From Thermoleophilales bacterium (GTDB lineage Bacteria > Actinomycetota > Thermoleophilia > Solirubrobacterales > 70-9): a DNA stretch of 64,000 bases. The DNA is taken from NCBI GenBank assembly GCA_020636895.1, contig JACJWZ010000001.1, forward strand, positions 992,001-1,056,000, written 5' to 3'. Below the pieces are notes generated by a model. The model searched no databases. It had not been told where the DNA came from and worked only from the letters and a program-made list of their open reading frames with translations. Made by a program: the position numbers and the translations under genes. Positions 15,585 through 23,084 of the stretch are shown piece after piece (position 1 is the stretch's first letter; every line of letters begins with the position of its first letter).

Positions 15585-16931
15585 ATGGCGATGACACCCA
15601 CGATCCGCTACGTCCGCGTCGGCGATACGCACATCGCCTACGCGGCCGCGGGCAGCGGCGCGCAGGACATGCTGGTGGTGCTTCCCACGGTCGGTTCGAT
15701 CGAGCTGCTCGTCGAGCCGCCCGGCCGTGGCCTCTTCGTCGGGCTGACGAAGAGCATGCGGGTCATCTCCTTCGACCGCCGCGGCTCGGGCATCTCCGAC
15801 CGGGTCGCGGAGCCGCCGACGCTCGAGGAGCAGATGGACGACATCAGCGCCGTGCTCGACGCCTGCGGATCCGAGCAGGTGGCGCTCGCAGCCGAGGCGG
15901 AGAGCGCGATGCTGGCGGTCATGTACGCGGCGACGTTCCCCGACCGGGTAAGCCACCTGATCGTGACCCATCCGATGGCGCGGACGACCGCGGCCCCGGG
16001 CTACGACTGGGGCTGGGCTTCCGCGGAGGAGCGCTACCGCAAGTTCGTTCTGCCGACGCTTGCGAGATGGGGGACCGGTGAGAACGCGGCGACGCTGGCC
16101 CCCGTCCTCGCCGCCCGTGACCCCTCGTTCCTGCGTTGGTGGGGTCGCTGGGAGCGGATCGGGGCGTCGCCCGGCGAGGTCGAGCAGCGGGCTGACATCA
16201 ACTCCCGGCTCGACGTCCGTGAGATCCTGCCGCGTGTGCAGACGCCGACCCTGGTGCTGGACCGGCCAGGGGCGAAGGCGATCGACTCCCGCCACGCTCG
16301 CTACTTCGCGGAGCACATCCCCGGTGCGCGGCTCCTCGAGCTGCCCGGCCGTGACGCGGTCTCCTTCGGCGACGGGTACGAGGAGTATCTGACCGCGGTC
16401 GAGGAGTTCACGCTCGGAACCGCGACCGCCCGCGAGTCGCAGCGGGCGCTGGCGACCGTTCTCTTCACCGACATCGTCGGCTCCACGGAGCTCGCCGCGG
16501 AGCTCGGGGACCGGCGGTGGCGGGAGACGCTCGAGGGCCACGACCGGATGACGCGAGAGCTCGTCGGCCGGTTCGGGGGCCGGGCGATCAAGTCGACGGG
16601 CGACGGGTTCCTCGCGACCTTCGACGGCCCGGCCCGCGCCGTCCGCTGCGCGTCGGCGCTGGCGAGCGGCGTCGACGAGCTCGGCATCGAGCTTCGCGCG
16701 GGCCTGCACGCCGGCGAGGTCGAGCTGATCGGGGCCGACGTCGGCGGGATGGCGGTGCACATCGGCGCGCGCATCGGGGCCCTTGGGCAGCCCGGCGAGG
16801 TCCTCGCCTCCTCCACGGTTCGCGACCTTGTCGTCGGCTCAGGGATCGAGTTCCGTGAGCATGGCGAGCGCGAGCTCAAGGGCGTGCCCGGCTCCTGGCG
16901 GATCTTCTCCGTCGCTGGGACCGGTGAGTAG
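15585..16931 (+). CDS. Alpha/beta hydrolase fused to class III adenylate cyclase
   Basis: 448 residues from ATG 15585 (MAMTPTIRYVRVGDTHIAY). The N-terminal half (about 1-285) is an alpha/beta hydrolase fold: FDRRGSGISDR, then the elbow AAEAESAMLA where the nucleophile Ser is expected but the motif is not a clean GxSxG, then a late VLDRPGAKA. The C-terminal CHD domain (about 290-445) has FTDIVGSTELAAELGDRRW (metal Asp), KSTGDGFLATFDG (metal Asp) and AGLHAGEVE. The pair resembles actinobacterial cyclases with a hydrolase-like sensor. The product is probably cAMP; the hydrolase part may bind a ligand rather than cleave. No clear Shine-Dalgarno is seen. Confidence 0.88.
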   Translation: MAMTPTIRYVRVGDTHIAYAAAGSGAQDMLVVLPTVGSIELLVEPPGRGLFVGLTKSMRVISFDRRGSGISDRVAEPPTLEEQMDDISAVLDACGSEQVALAAEAESAMLAVMYAATFPDRVSHLIVTHPMARTTAAPGYDWGWASAEERYRKFVLPTLARWGTGENAATLAPVLAARDPSFLRWWGRWERIGASPGEVEQRADINSRLDVREILPRVQTPTLVLDRPGAKAIDSRHARYFAEHIPGARLLELPGRDAVSFGDGYEEYLTAVEEFTLGTATARESQRALATVLFTDIVGSTELAAELGDRRWRETLEGHDRMTRELVGRFGGRAIKSTGDGFLATFDGPARAVRCASALASGVDELGIELRAGLHAGEVELIGADVGGMAVHIGARIGALGQPGEVLASSTVRDLVVGSGIEFREHGERELKGVPGSWRIFSVAGTGE

Positions 16932-16976
16932 CCCGATCATCGCTGAGGCTTCGTCGACTGCACCTACACTGGGCCG

Positions 16977-18290
16977 ATGAGCTCCAACGGCGCGTCCCCG
17001 GCTCAACGCAGCGACAACGGAACGGTCCCAGCGGGTGAGCGCAACCCGCGGGCGCGTCAGCGTGCGCTCGCGATCGGAGTCGTCGCGGGCCGCCCCGGCG
17101 ACGACATCGAGCTGGCCGAGCTGGCCGAGCTGCTGCGGACCGCGGGGGTTGCGACGGCCGGGACCATGGTGCAGCAGCGCGAGCAGCCCGATCCCGACCG
17201 CTACTTCGGGCGTGGCAAGCTCAAGGAGCTCGCGGCTGAGATCAAACGCTGCGACGCCAACCTCGTGGTCTGCGACGACGAGCTGCTTCCCCGCCAGGAG
17301 CGGAACCTCGAGGCGGAGCTCGGCGTGCCCGTGCTCGACCGGACGGCGGTGATCCTCGACATCTTCGCCGACCACGCCCACAGCGCCTCCGGCAAGCTGC
17401 AGGTGGAGCTCGCCCAGCTCGAGTACAACCTGGCGCGCATGCGGGGTCTCTGGACCCATCTCGAGCGGCTCGGCGCCGGGATCGGCACCAGGGGCCCGGG
17501 CGAGTCCCAGATCGAGACGGACCGCCGCCTCGCCCGCGACCGGATCGCGGCGCTGAGGCGAGAGCTGCGTGGAGTGGAGCGCAGCCGCGAGACGATGCGC
17601 AAGGAGCGCAGCCGCTCCGCGGTGCCCACGGTGGCCCTGGCCGGCTACACCAACGCCGGCAAGTCGACGCTTCTGAACGCGATCACCGGTGCCGGAGTCG
17701 GGGTCGGTGACCGGCTCTTCCACACGCTCGATCCGACGACCCGGTCCTTCGAGCACGACGGGCGCAGGTACCTGCTCACCGACACCGTCGGCTTCATCCG
17801 CAAGCTTCCCCACCAGCTCGTCGACGCGTTCAAGGCGACGCTCGAGGAGACGACCCTTGCCGACCTCATCCTCCACGTCGTCGACGCCTCCGAGCCCCCC
17901 GCCTCTCGCGCGGTGGCGATGGGAGCTGTGGACGAGGTGCTGGCGGAGATCGGGGCAGGCGACACCCCGCGGCTGGTCGTCTTCAACAAGGTGGACCTGC
18001 TCGACGACGAGGAGCGGCAGCGGTTACTGGTCGGAAGGCGCGGCATCGTCGGGGTGTCGGCCGTGACCGGCGAGGGGATCGACGAGCTCCTCGATGCGAT
18101 CGAGGAGGCGTTCGCCGCGACGCTGGAGCCGATGGATCTGCTGATCCCCTACGAGCAGGGAGCGAGCCTCAGCGAGCTGCACGCGATCGCCGGAGACCTC
18201 GATCGCGAGGACGGGCCGGACGGGGTCCGGGTGCAGGCGAAGGTCCCGCGCGCGCTCGTTCATCGCTTCGAGGCCTACGCGACCCGCTGA
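16977..18290 (+). CDS. hflX: GTPase HflX
   Basis: 437 residues. HflX is a ribosome-binding GTPase that splits stalled or hibernating ribosomes. The N-terminal domain contains DRYFGRGKLKEL and the GTRGPGESQIETDRR block; the G domain has AGYTNAGKST (G1), DTVGFIRKLPHQL (G3), NKVD (G4) and a switch region DPTTR. All G motifs are intact. dut begins 9 bases after the stop. Start at ATG 16977; the Ser/Asn-rich first 20 residues are poorly conserved in the family. Confidence 0.95.
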   Translation: MSSNGASPAQRSDNGTVPAGERNPRARQRALAIGVVAGRPGDDIELAELAELLRTAGVATAGTMVQQREQPDPDRYFGRGKLKELAAEIKRCDANLVVCDDELLPRQERNLEAELGVPVLDRTAVILDIFADHAHSASGKLQVELAQLEYNLARMRGLWTHLERLGAGIGTRGPGESQIETDRRLARDRIAALRRELRGVERSRETMRKERSRSAVPTVALAGYTNAGKSTLLNAITGAGVGVGDRLFHTLDPTTRSFEHDGRRYLLTDTVGFIRKLPHQLVDAFKATLEETTLADLILHVVDASEPPASRAVAMGAVDEVLAEIGAGDTPRLVVFNKVDLLDDEERQRLLVGRRGIVGVSAVTGEGIDELLDAIEEAFAATLEPMDLLIPYEQGASLSELHAIAGDLDREDGPDGVRVQAKVPRALVHRFEAYATR

Positions 18291-18299
18291 CGGCTGGCC

Positions 18300-18728
18300 G
18301 TGCAGCTTCCCGTCCGGCTTCTCGTCCCCGGCGCCCGGCTTCCGGCGCGCGCGCATGCCGACGACGCCGGGCTCGACCTGCACGCCAGCGAACCGGCGAC
18401 GATCGGGCCGGGGGAGAGGGCCGCGGTCGGCACCGGCATCGCGGTCGCAATCCCACCCGGGCACGCGGGGCTGGTCCTTCCCCGCTCGGGTCTGGCGATG
18501 CGGCACGGGATCGCGCTCGTCAACGCGCCGGGCTTGATCGATACGGGCTACCGGGGGGAGATCCGCGTGCTGCTGCTCAACACCGACCGCGAGAACGAGT
18601 TCGCGCTCTCGCCCGGCGATCGCATCGCGCAGCTTCTCCTGGTGGGATACGCCGACGCGGAGCCGGTCGAGGTGGCCGCGCTCGAGGACACCGATCGCGG
18701 AGCGGGGGGATTCGGCTCGACTGGATAG
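18300..18728 (+). CDS. dut: Deoxyuridine triphosphatase
   Basis: 142 residues from GTG. dUTPase hydrolyses dUTP to dUMP and PPi, keeping uracil out of DNA. All five motifs are visible: DAGLDL, PRSGLA, NAPGLIDTGYRGEI (catalytic Asp), GDRIAQLLL and RGAGGFGSTG at the C-terminus. Length is typical for the trimeric type. It follows hflX closely and precedes the DUF2237 gene by 37 bases. Confidence 0.97.
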   Translation: MQLPVRLLVPGARLPARAHADDAGLDLHASEPATIGPGERAAVGTGIAVAIPPGHAGLVLPRSGLAMRHGIALVNAPGLIDTGYRGEIRVLLLNTDRENEFALSPGDRIAQLLLVGYADAEPVEVAALEDTDRGAGGFGSTG

Positions 18729-18765
18729 GGTGCCCGGCGGCGGTGGCGGTTATCGGAGGCGGAGA

Positions 18766-19161
18766 TTGATCGAGCTCAACGTCCTCGGTGGCCCGCTGGA
18801 GCCCTGCGGCGTCGATCCAGTCACGGGCTTCTACCGGGACGGCTGCTGCCGGACGGGGCCGGAGGACCTCGGCAGCCACACGATCTGCGCCGTCGTCACG
18901 GCCGAGTTCCTCGAGCACCAGCAGGGGATCGGCAACGACCTGACGACGCCGGTGCCGATGTACGGGTTCCCGGGGTTGCAGCCCGGCGACCGCTGGTGCG
19001 TGACGGCGGCGAACTGGCTGCGCGCTCACCGCGACGGCGCCGCCGCCTGGGTCGTCCTCGCCTCGACCCATGAGCGGGCGCTCGACGTCGTCCCGCTCGA
19101 GGCGCTGCAGGAGCACGCGGTCGACGTGCCGGCCGATCCCTCGGGTCTCGAGGAGTCCTGA
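18766..19161 (+). CDS. DUF2237 family protein
   Basis: 131 residues from TTG 18766, preferred over GTG 18730 because GGAGG lies 6 bases upstream and the product then begins MIELNVLGG, as in the family. Family marks: NVLGGPLEPCGVDPVTGFYR, DGCCRTGPEDLGSHTICA, GNDLTTP, YGFPGLQPGDRWCV. The conserved cysteines and Asp/His suggest a folded, perhaps metal- or ligand-binding protein, but no function is known. Probably cotranscribed with dut. Confidence 0.85.
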   Translation: MIELNVLGGPLEPCGVDPVTGFYRDGCCRTGPEDLGSHTICAVVTAEFLEHQQGIGNDLTTPVPMYGFPGLQPGDRWCVTAANWLRAHRDGAAAWVVLASTHERALDVVPLEALQEHAVDVPADPSGLEES

Positions 19162-19192
19162 GGGGCCGGTACGAGGCTCCGGCGGTCGCGCC

Positions 19193-20194
19193 TCACCCCC
19201 GTTCGGGCTCGGCGCCCTCCGCCCGCTCGGCGATGTGGAACAGAGCGTCCCCCTGGTTGACGAGCGGATTGCGGTTCATGCCGATCAGGAGCCCGTCGAC
19301 GGGAGCCCGGACCGCCAGGTTGCGGCGCCCGTAGATGTCGGAGAAGCCACCCAGCACCTGGCGCCGCTCGACCATCTCGCCGAGCTCGACGGCGAGCCTC
19401 ATCATGCCGCCGCGGGATGCGCGAACCCAGCGCGTTTCGCGGCTGACGAAGGTCCGGGTCGAGGTGCCGGGGGCTCCGTCGATCACGCCGGCGTGCTCGA
19501 GCACGCGTCGAACGCCGTCGAACGCCGCTTCGATCGCGTAGGGATCGAAGCGGTTCGACTCGCCGCCTTCGAAGAGCAGCATCGAGACACCGTGCTGGGT
19601 CGCGGCCTCGCGCAGCGATCCGTCGCGGAGGCGCGCGTGGATCATCGCCGGGGCGCCGAACGCCTCGGCGGCCTCGAGCGTGCGTTGGTCGTCGAGGTCG
19701 GCGCGGATCTGCGGCAGGTTGCCGCGCCGTCCCGAGCCGCAGTGGAGATCGATCGCGAGCTCACAACGGCTCACGACCTCCTCCATCAGCAGATGGGCGA
19801 GCCGCGAGGCGAGCGAGCCGCGAGGCGTGCCCGGGAAGGAGCGGTTGAGGTCGCGGCCGTCGGGGAGATAGCGCGAGCCGGCCATGAAGCCGAGCTCGTT
19901 GACGACGGGCACCGCTATCACCGTTCCCCGCATGTCGGCGGGGCGAAGCTCCATCAGCAGGCGCCGGATCGCTTCGACGCCGTTGACCTCGTCGCCGTGA
20001 ACGGCGGCGGTCACGCAGACCGCCGGGCCGGCGAGGCGCCCGTTGAGGACGACGGTGGGCAGCGAGATCCACGGCCCGGTCGCGAGCTGCTCGACGTGGA
20101 TCTCGACCTCCCCGCGCTCGCCCGGGGGGACGGTCACGCCCCCGACCTCGATCGGCTCACCGGGGGCCGGCGTGATCTCGTCCGCCCGGCTCAT
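19193..20194 (-). CDS. Succinylglutamate desuccinylase/aspartoacylase-family zinc hydrolase
   Basis: 333 residues. M14-type zinc hydrolase fold: zinc ligands in AVHGDEVNG (His, Glu) and LAIDLHCGSG (His), substrate-binding Arg/Asn in GRDLNRSFPG, and LLFEGGES carrying a likely catalytic Glu. The C-terminal third is a beta-rich lobe typical of the AstE/AspA-like group. The start ATG lies one base after the rimK stop and rimB lies beyond rimK, so this is the third gene of a rimB-rimK-hydrolase operon. It may cleave an N-acyl or gamma-glutamyl bond; the substrate is unknown. Confidence 0.86.
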   Translation of the reverse strand: MSRADEITPAPGEPIEVGGVTVPPGERGEVEIHVEQLATGPWISLPTVVLNGRLAGPAVCVTAAVHGDEVNGVEAIRRLLMELRPADMRGTVIAVPVVNELGFMAGSRYLPDGRDLNRSFPGTPRGSLASRLAHLLMEEVVSRCELAIDLHCGSGRRGNLPQIRADLDDQRTLEAAEAFGAPAMIHARLRDGSLREAATQHGVSMLLFEGGESNRFDPYAIEAAFDGVRRVLEHAGVIDGAPGTSTRTFVSRETRWVRASRGGMMRLAVELGEMVERRQVLGGFSDIYGRRNLAVRAPVDGLLIGMNRNPLVNQGDALFHIAERAEGAEPERG

Positions 20195-20195
20195 C

Positions 20196-21110
20196 TCAGC
20201 CGCGGTTGCGGGGCTTGCTCTGTCGCTTCGGGGCCGGGCGCGCGTTCTTCTCGAGGAACTTGATCACCTCGGAGGCGACGTCGACCCCGGAGGCCAGTTC
20301 GATCCCCTCGAGTCCGGGGGAGCTGTTGACCTCGAGGACGACGGGACCGTGGTTGGAGCGCATCATGTCGACGCCGGCGACGGCGAGCCCGACCCGCGAG
20401 GCCGCCCGCCGCGCCGTCGATCGCTCCTCCGGAGTCAGCTTGACCGCTTCCGCGGTGCCACCGCGGTGGATGTTGGAGCGGAACTCGCCCTTGGCGGCGG
20501 TCCGGATCATCGAGGCGACGACGCGGCGGCCGACGACGAATGCGCGGATGTCGGACCCGCGCGCCTCCTTGATGAACTCCTGCACGAGGATGTTGGCGTC
20601 GAGCTCGCGGAAGGCGCCGATGACCGACTCGGCCGCCTTCCGCGTCTCCGCGAGGACCACTCCCTTGCCCTGGGTCCCCTCGAGCAGCTTGACCACGACC
20701 GGAGCCCCGCCGACCGAGTCGATGATGCCGGCGATGTCGTCGGAGTCGTGAGCGAAGCCGGTCACCGGCATCCCGATCCCTGCGCGCGCGAGGAGCTGAA
20801 GCTGGCGGAGCTTGTCGTGAGCGCGGCTGATGCCCAGTGACTCGTTGGCGCTGAAGACGTCCATCATCTCGAACTGGCGCACCACCGAAGCGCCGTAGAA
20901 GGCGTTGCTGGCGCCGATCCGCGGAATCACCGCGTCGAAGCCCGTGACCGGCTCGCCGCGGTGCAGAACCTGCGGGCGGTGGGAGGTCAGGTCCATGTAG
21001 CAGCGCAGGTAGTTGATGACCGACATCTCGTGACCGCGCTGCCTGCCGGCCTCGACCAGGCGCCTGGTCGAGTAGAGCGATGGGCGCCTGCTCAGCACCG
21101 CGAACTTCAT
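20196..21110 (-). CDS. rimK: ATP-grasp ligase of the RimK family
   Basis: 304 residues. RimK adds glutamates to the C-terminus of ribosomal protein S6; relatives make other peptide bonds (e.g. gamma-F420, tetrahydrosarcinapterin or lysine-biosynthesis ligases). Visible: LSRRPSLYSTRRLVEAG, VIPRIGASNAFYGASVVRQFE, ATP-grasp core VVVKLLEGTQGKGVVLA, DIRAFVVGRRVVASM, and VLEVNSSPGLEGIE. The last two blocks hold the Mg-binding Asp/Glu/Asn. The match is to RimK proper. The ATG overlaps the rimB stop by four bases (ATGA). Confidence 0.9.
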   Translation of the reverse strand: MKFAVLSRRPSLYSTRRLVEAGRQRGHEMSVINYLRCYMDLTSHRPQVLHRGEPVTGFDAVIPRIGASNAFYGASVVRQFEMMDVFSANESLGISRAHDKLRQLQLLARAGIGMPVTGFAHDSDDIAGIIDSVGGAPVVVKLLEGTQGKGVVLAETRKAAESVIGAFRELDANILVQEFIKEARGSDIRAFVVGRRVVASMIRTAAKGEFRSNIHRGGTAEAVKLTPEERSTARRAASRVGLAVAGVDMMRSNHGPVVLEVNSSPGLEGIELASGVDVASEVIKFLEKNARPAPKRQSKPRNRG

Positions 21111-21586
21111 CTGGCCAGTCGCTCCTTCCGCGCCGCTCGACGCACTCGCTTGGAAACCCCCGCCCGGAACGAGCGCTTCGGATCGACCACGAAGCGACCG
21201 CGCAGGGCGCGCCTGCCGAGCAGCATCCGGAAGCCCATCGCATCGCGCCGGGTCAGCGTGAGCTCGATCGCGATCGGCTCATCGTCGACCACGACCTCGG
21301 CCGCCACAACGTAGCGAAGCTCGCTCTGGCCGTTGGAGGCCGTGACCGTCCGCCGGTCCACGAGCGGCGCCTGGGCGCGGACCGTGCGCTCCTCGTCGCG
21401 CTGGACCGGGTGGTAGGCGAAGCTGACGACGGTGCCGCCGTCCCGCTGCTCCTCGCTGACGTCGAAGGCGTGCAGGGTCGAGGTGCGCGCGCCGGTGTCG
21501 ACCTTCGCTTTCACCGTCGCGCCCCCGAGGGAAGGCAGCTCCACCCACTCCCGCCAGCCGATCACGGGTCGCTCCTCCGGCGCCAC
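21107..21586 (-). CDS. rimB: RimB/retropepsin-like protease (ATP-dependent zinc protease family)
   Basis: 159 residues. Starts MAPEERPVIGWREWVELPSL and carries KAKVDTGARTSTLHA, the single DTGA aspartic-protease motif of the retropepsin-like RimB group (often annotated as ATP-dependent zinc protease). Other family blocks are FAYHPVQRDEE, APLVDRRTVTASNG and MLLGRRALRGRFVVDP. In Pseudomonas and relatives rimB is paired with rimK and affects S6 modification. Here it opens the operon rimB-rimK-hydrolase, 3 bases after gatD. Confidence 0.88.
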   Translation of the reverse strand: MAPEERPVIGWREWVELPSLGGATVKAKVDTGARTSTLHAFDVSEEQRDGGTVVSFAYHPVQRDEERTVRAQAPLVDRRTVTASNGQSELRYVVAAEVVVDDEPIAIELTLTRRDAMGFRMLLGRRALRGRFVVDPKRSFRAGVSKRVRRAARKERLAR

Positions 21587-21589
21587 CGT

Positions 21590-22330
21590 TCAGCCCCTGC
21601 GCGCCGCGTCCTCGGCGCCCGCGTGAGCCGCTTCCTCGAGCGCGTCGTCGAGCGGCTCGAGATCCGGACGGGTGCCCGAGCTGTGCTCGACGCCCCTCGC
21701 GATCAGCTCGTCGGCGAGCCAGGCGTTCTTGGGCAGCAGCGGGCCATGCAGGTACGTGCCGATCAGGTTGCCTCGCAGGATCCCCTCGTAGCCGTCCTTG
21801 CCGTTGTTGCCGAAGCCGTGGAGGACGCGCCCGAGCGGCTCGGCGCCGCTTCCCAGGTAGGTGCGGCCGCCGTGGTTCTCGAATCCCGCCAGAACGCGTG
21901 GTCCGGAGCCGAGGTCCACCTCGATGGACACGTTGCCGATCAGCCGCTCGCCTTCCTCCCGGACGGTCTCGAGGTTCGCGAGCCCGAGCCCCTCGATCCG
22001 CCGCTCGCCGAGCTGGTAGCGGCTGCCGAGGAGCTGGTAGCCACCGCAGACCGCGAGCAGCGAGGCGCCGTCGGCGAGCGCGGCGGCGATCGCGTCGCGC
22101 TTGGTCCGCCGCATGTCCTCGGCGACCATGAGCTGGTCGCGGTCCTGGCCCCCGCCGATGTAGATCAGGTCGTGGGCTTCGGGGTCGAAGCCCTCCCCGG
22201 GGCCGGCCGCTGCGTAGCTGAAGCCGATGCCGCGCCACCGGCAGCGCTCCCGGAGGAAGATCACGTTGCCGCGGTCAGCGTAGATGTTCATCTGCTCCGG
22301 GTAGAGGGCGAGCAGCCTGAGCTCAGGCAT
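21590..22330 (-). CDS. gatD: Lipid II isoglutaminyl synthase, glutamine amidotransferase subunit GatD
   Basis: 246 residues from ATG 22330 (AGGGGG about 5 bases upstream). GatD supplies ammonia from glutamine to MurT, which amidates the D-Glu of lipid II. Class I amidotransferase of the CobB/CobQ type: nucleophile Cys in LLAVCGGYQLLG, His in GTYLHGPLLPKN, plus MNIYADRGN at the start, typical of GatD. The partner murT is one gene upstream, separated by a methyltransferase gene whose end overlaps this start by 8 bases. Confidence 0.92.
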   Translation of the reverse strand: MPELRLLALYPEQMNIYADRGNVIFLRERCRWRGIGFSYAAAGPGEGFDPEAHDLIYIGGGQDRDQLMVAEDMRRTKRDAIAAALADGASLLAVCGGYQLLGSRYQLGERRIEGLGLANLETVREEGERLIGNVSIEVDLGSGPRVLAGFENHGGRTYLGSGAEPLGRVLHGFGNNGKDGYEGILRGNLIGTYLHGPLLPKNAWLADELIARGVEHSSGTRPDLEPLDDALEEAAHAGAEDAARRG

Positions 22331-23084
22331 CGGTTCCCCCTTGGGTCGGCTGCGCGACGACGAGGAGGGAGCCGACGTGCTCGTCGGTCGCTGCGATCGG
22401 CTCCGCTCGCGAGCAGGTGAGACCGCAGGCGGCGAGCTCGGCATCGAGCGCAGCCGGATCGACTCGGTCGAGCCTCGTCACCGAGCGCTTCTCGCTCAGC
22501 TCGCCGTCCGGGGAGACGAGCTGGCGCAGGCGCACGAGCTCGACGGTCTCGGGCCCCACCTCGACCGCGATCGGCAGGCTCGAGTGGACCCATCCGTCGA
22601 CCTCGCGCACGTCGGGCAGCGGCGCAGGGACCCCCGAGGGGGGCAGCGGCTCGCGCAGGATCGTCATCGCCAGGGCGCCGCCGTCGCCCAGGACGGTGGC
22701 GGCGGAGTCGAAGGCGCGCCTGCGGCCTTCGGGACCGCCGAGCAGGTGGATGAGCTGCATCGGGGCGATCACGAGCCCGAAGGAGCGTTCGCCGAGATCG
22801 AGGTCACGGACGTCGGCGAGCAACGTCTCCACGTCGACGGAGCGACCGGCGGCCCTCCCTCGCAGCGTTGCGAGCAGATCCGGGTCGGAGTCGACTGCGA
22901 CCACCTCGTGCCCCCGGGCGGCGAGATGCAGGGCGACGCGGCCGGTTCCCGCGCCGAGGTCGAGCACCGGACCGTCATGTTCGGCGGCGAGCCGCTCCCA
23001 GGTGGGCAGATCAGCGGCATAGCCGCCGCACTCGGCGTCATGCCAGACGACCGCGGCGGGCTGGGGGGGAGCGGCCGCGTTCAT
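22323..23084 (-). CDS. SAM-dependent methyltransferase between murT and gatD
   Basis: 253 residues. Class I methyltransferase: motif I VLDLGAGTGRVALHLA (about residues 40-55), Asp of motif II in VVAVDSDPDL, and LLADVRDLDL, then FGLVIAPMQLIHLL for the post-motif. It resembles small-molecule methyltransferases (Methyltransf_25). It overlaps murT by 4 bases at its start and gatD by 8 at its end, so all three are translated together. Its substrate is unknown; by position a cell-wall precursor or lipid is conceivable. Confidence 0.85.
   Translation of the reverse strand: MNAAAPPQPAAVVWHDAECGGYAADLPTWERLAAEHDGPVLDLGAGTGRVALHLAARGHEVVAVDSDPDLLATLRGRAAGRSVDVETLLADVRDLDLGERSFGLVIAPMQLIHLLGGPEGRRRAFDSAATVLGDGGALAMTILREPLPPSGVPAPLPDVREVDGWVHSSLPIAVEVGPETVELVRLRQLVSPDGELSEKRSVTRLDRVDPAALDAELAACGLTCSRAEPIAATDEHVGSLLVVAQPTQGGTDA

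Noticed and set aside
19070..20263. Plus-strand frame over the aspartoacylase-like gene
   Set aside because: Antisense shadow; the minus-strand product has zinc-binding motifs and operon overlaps.
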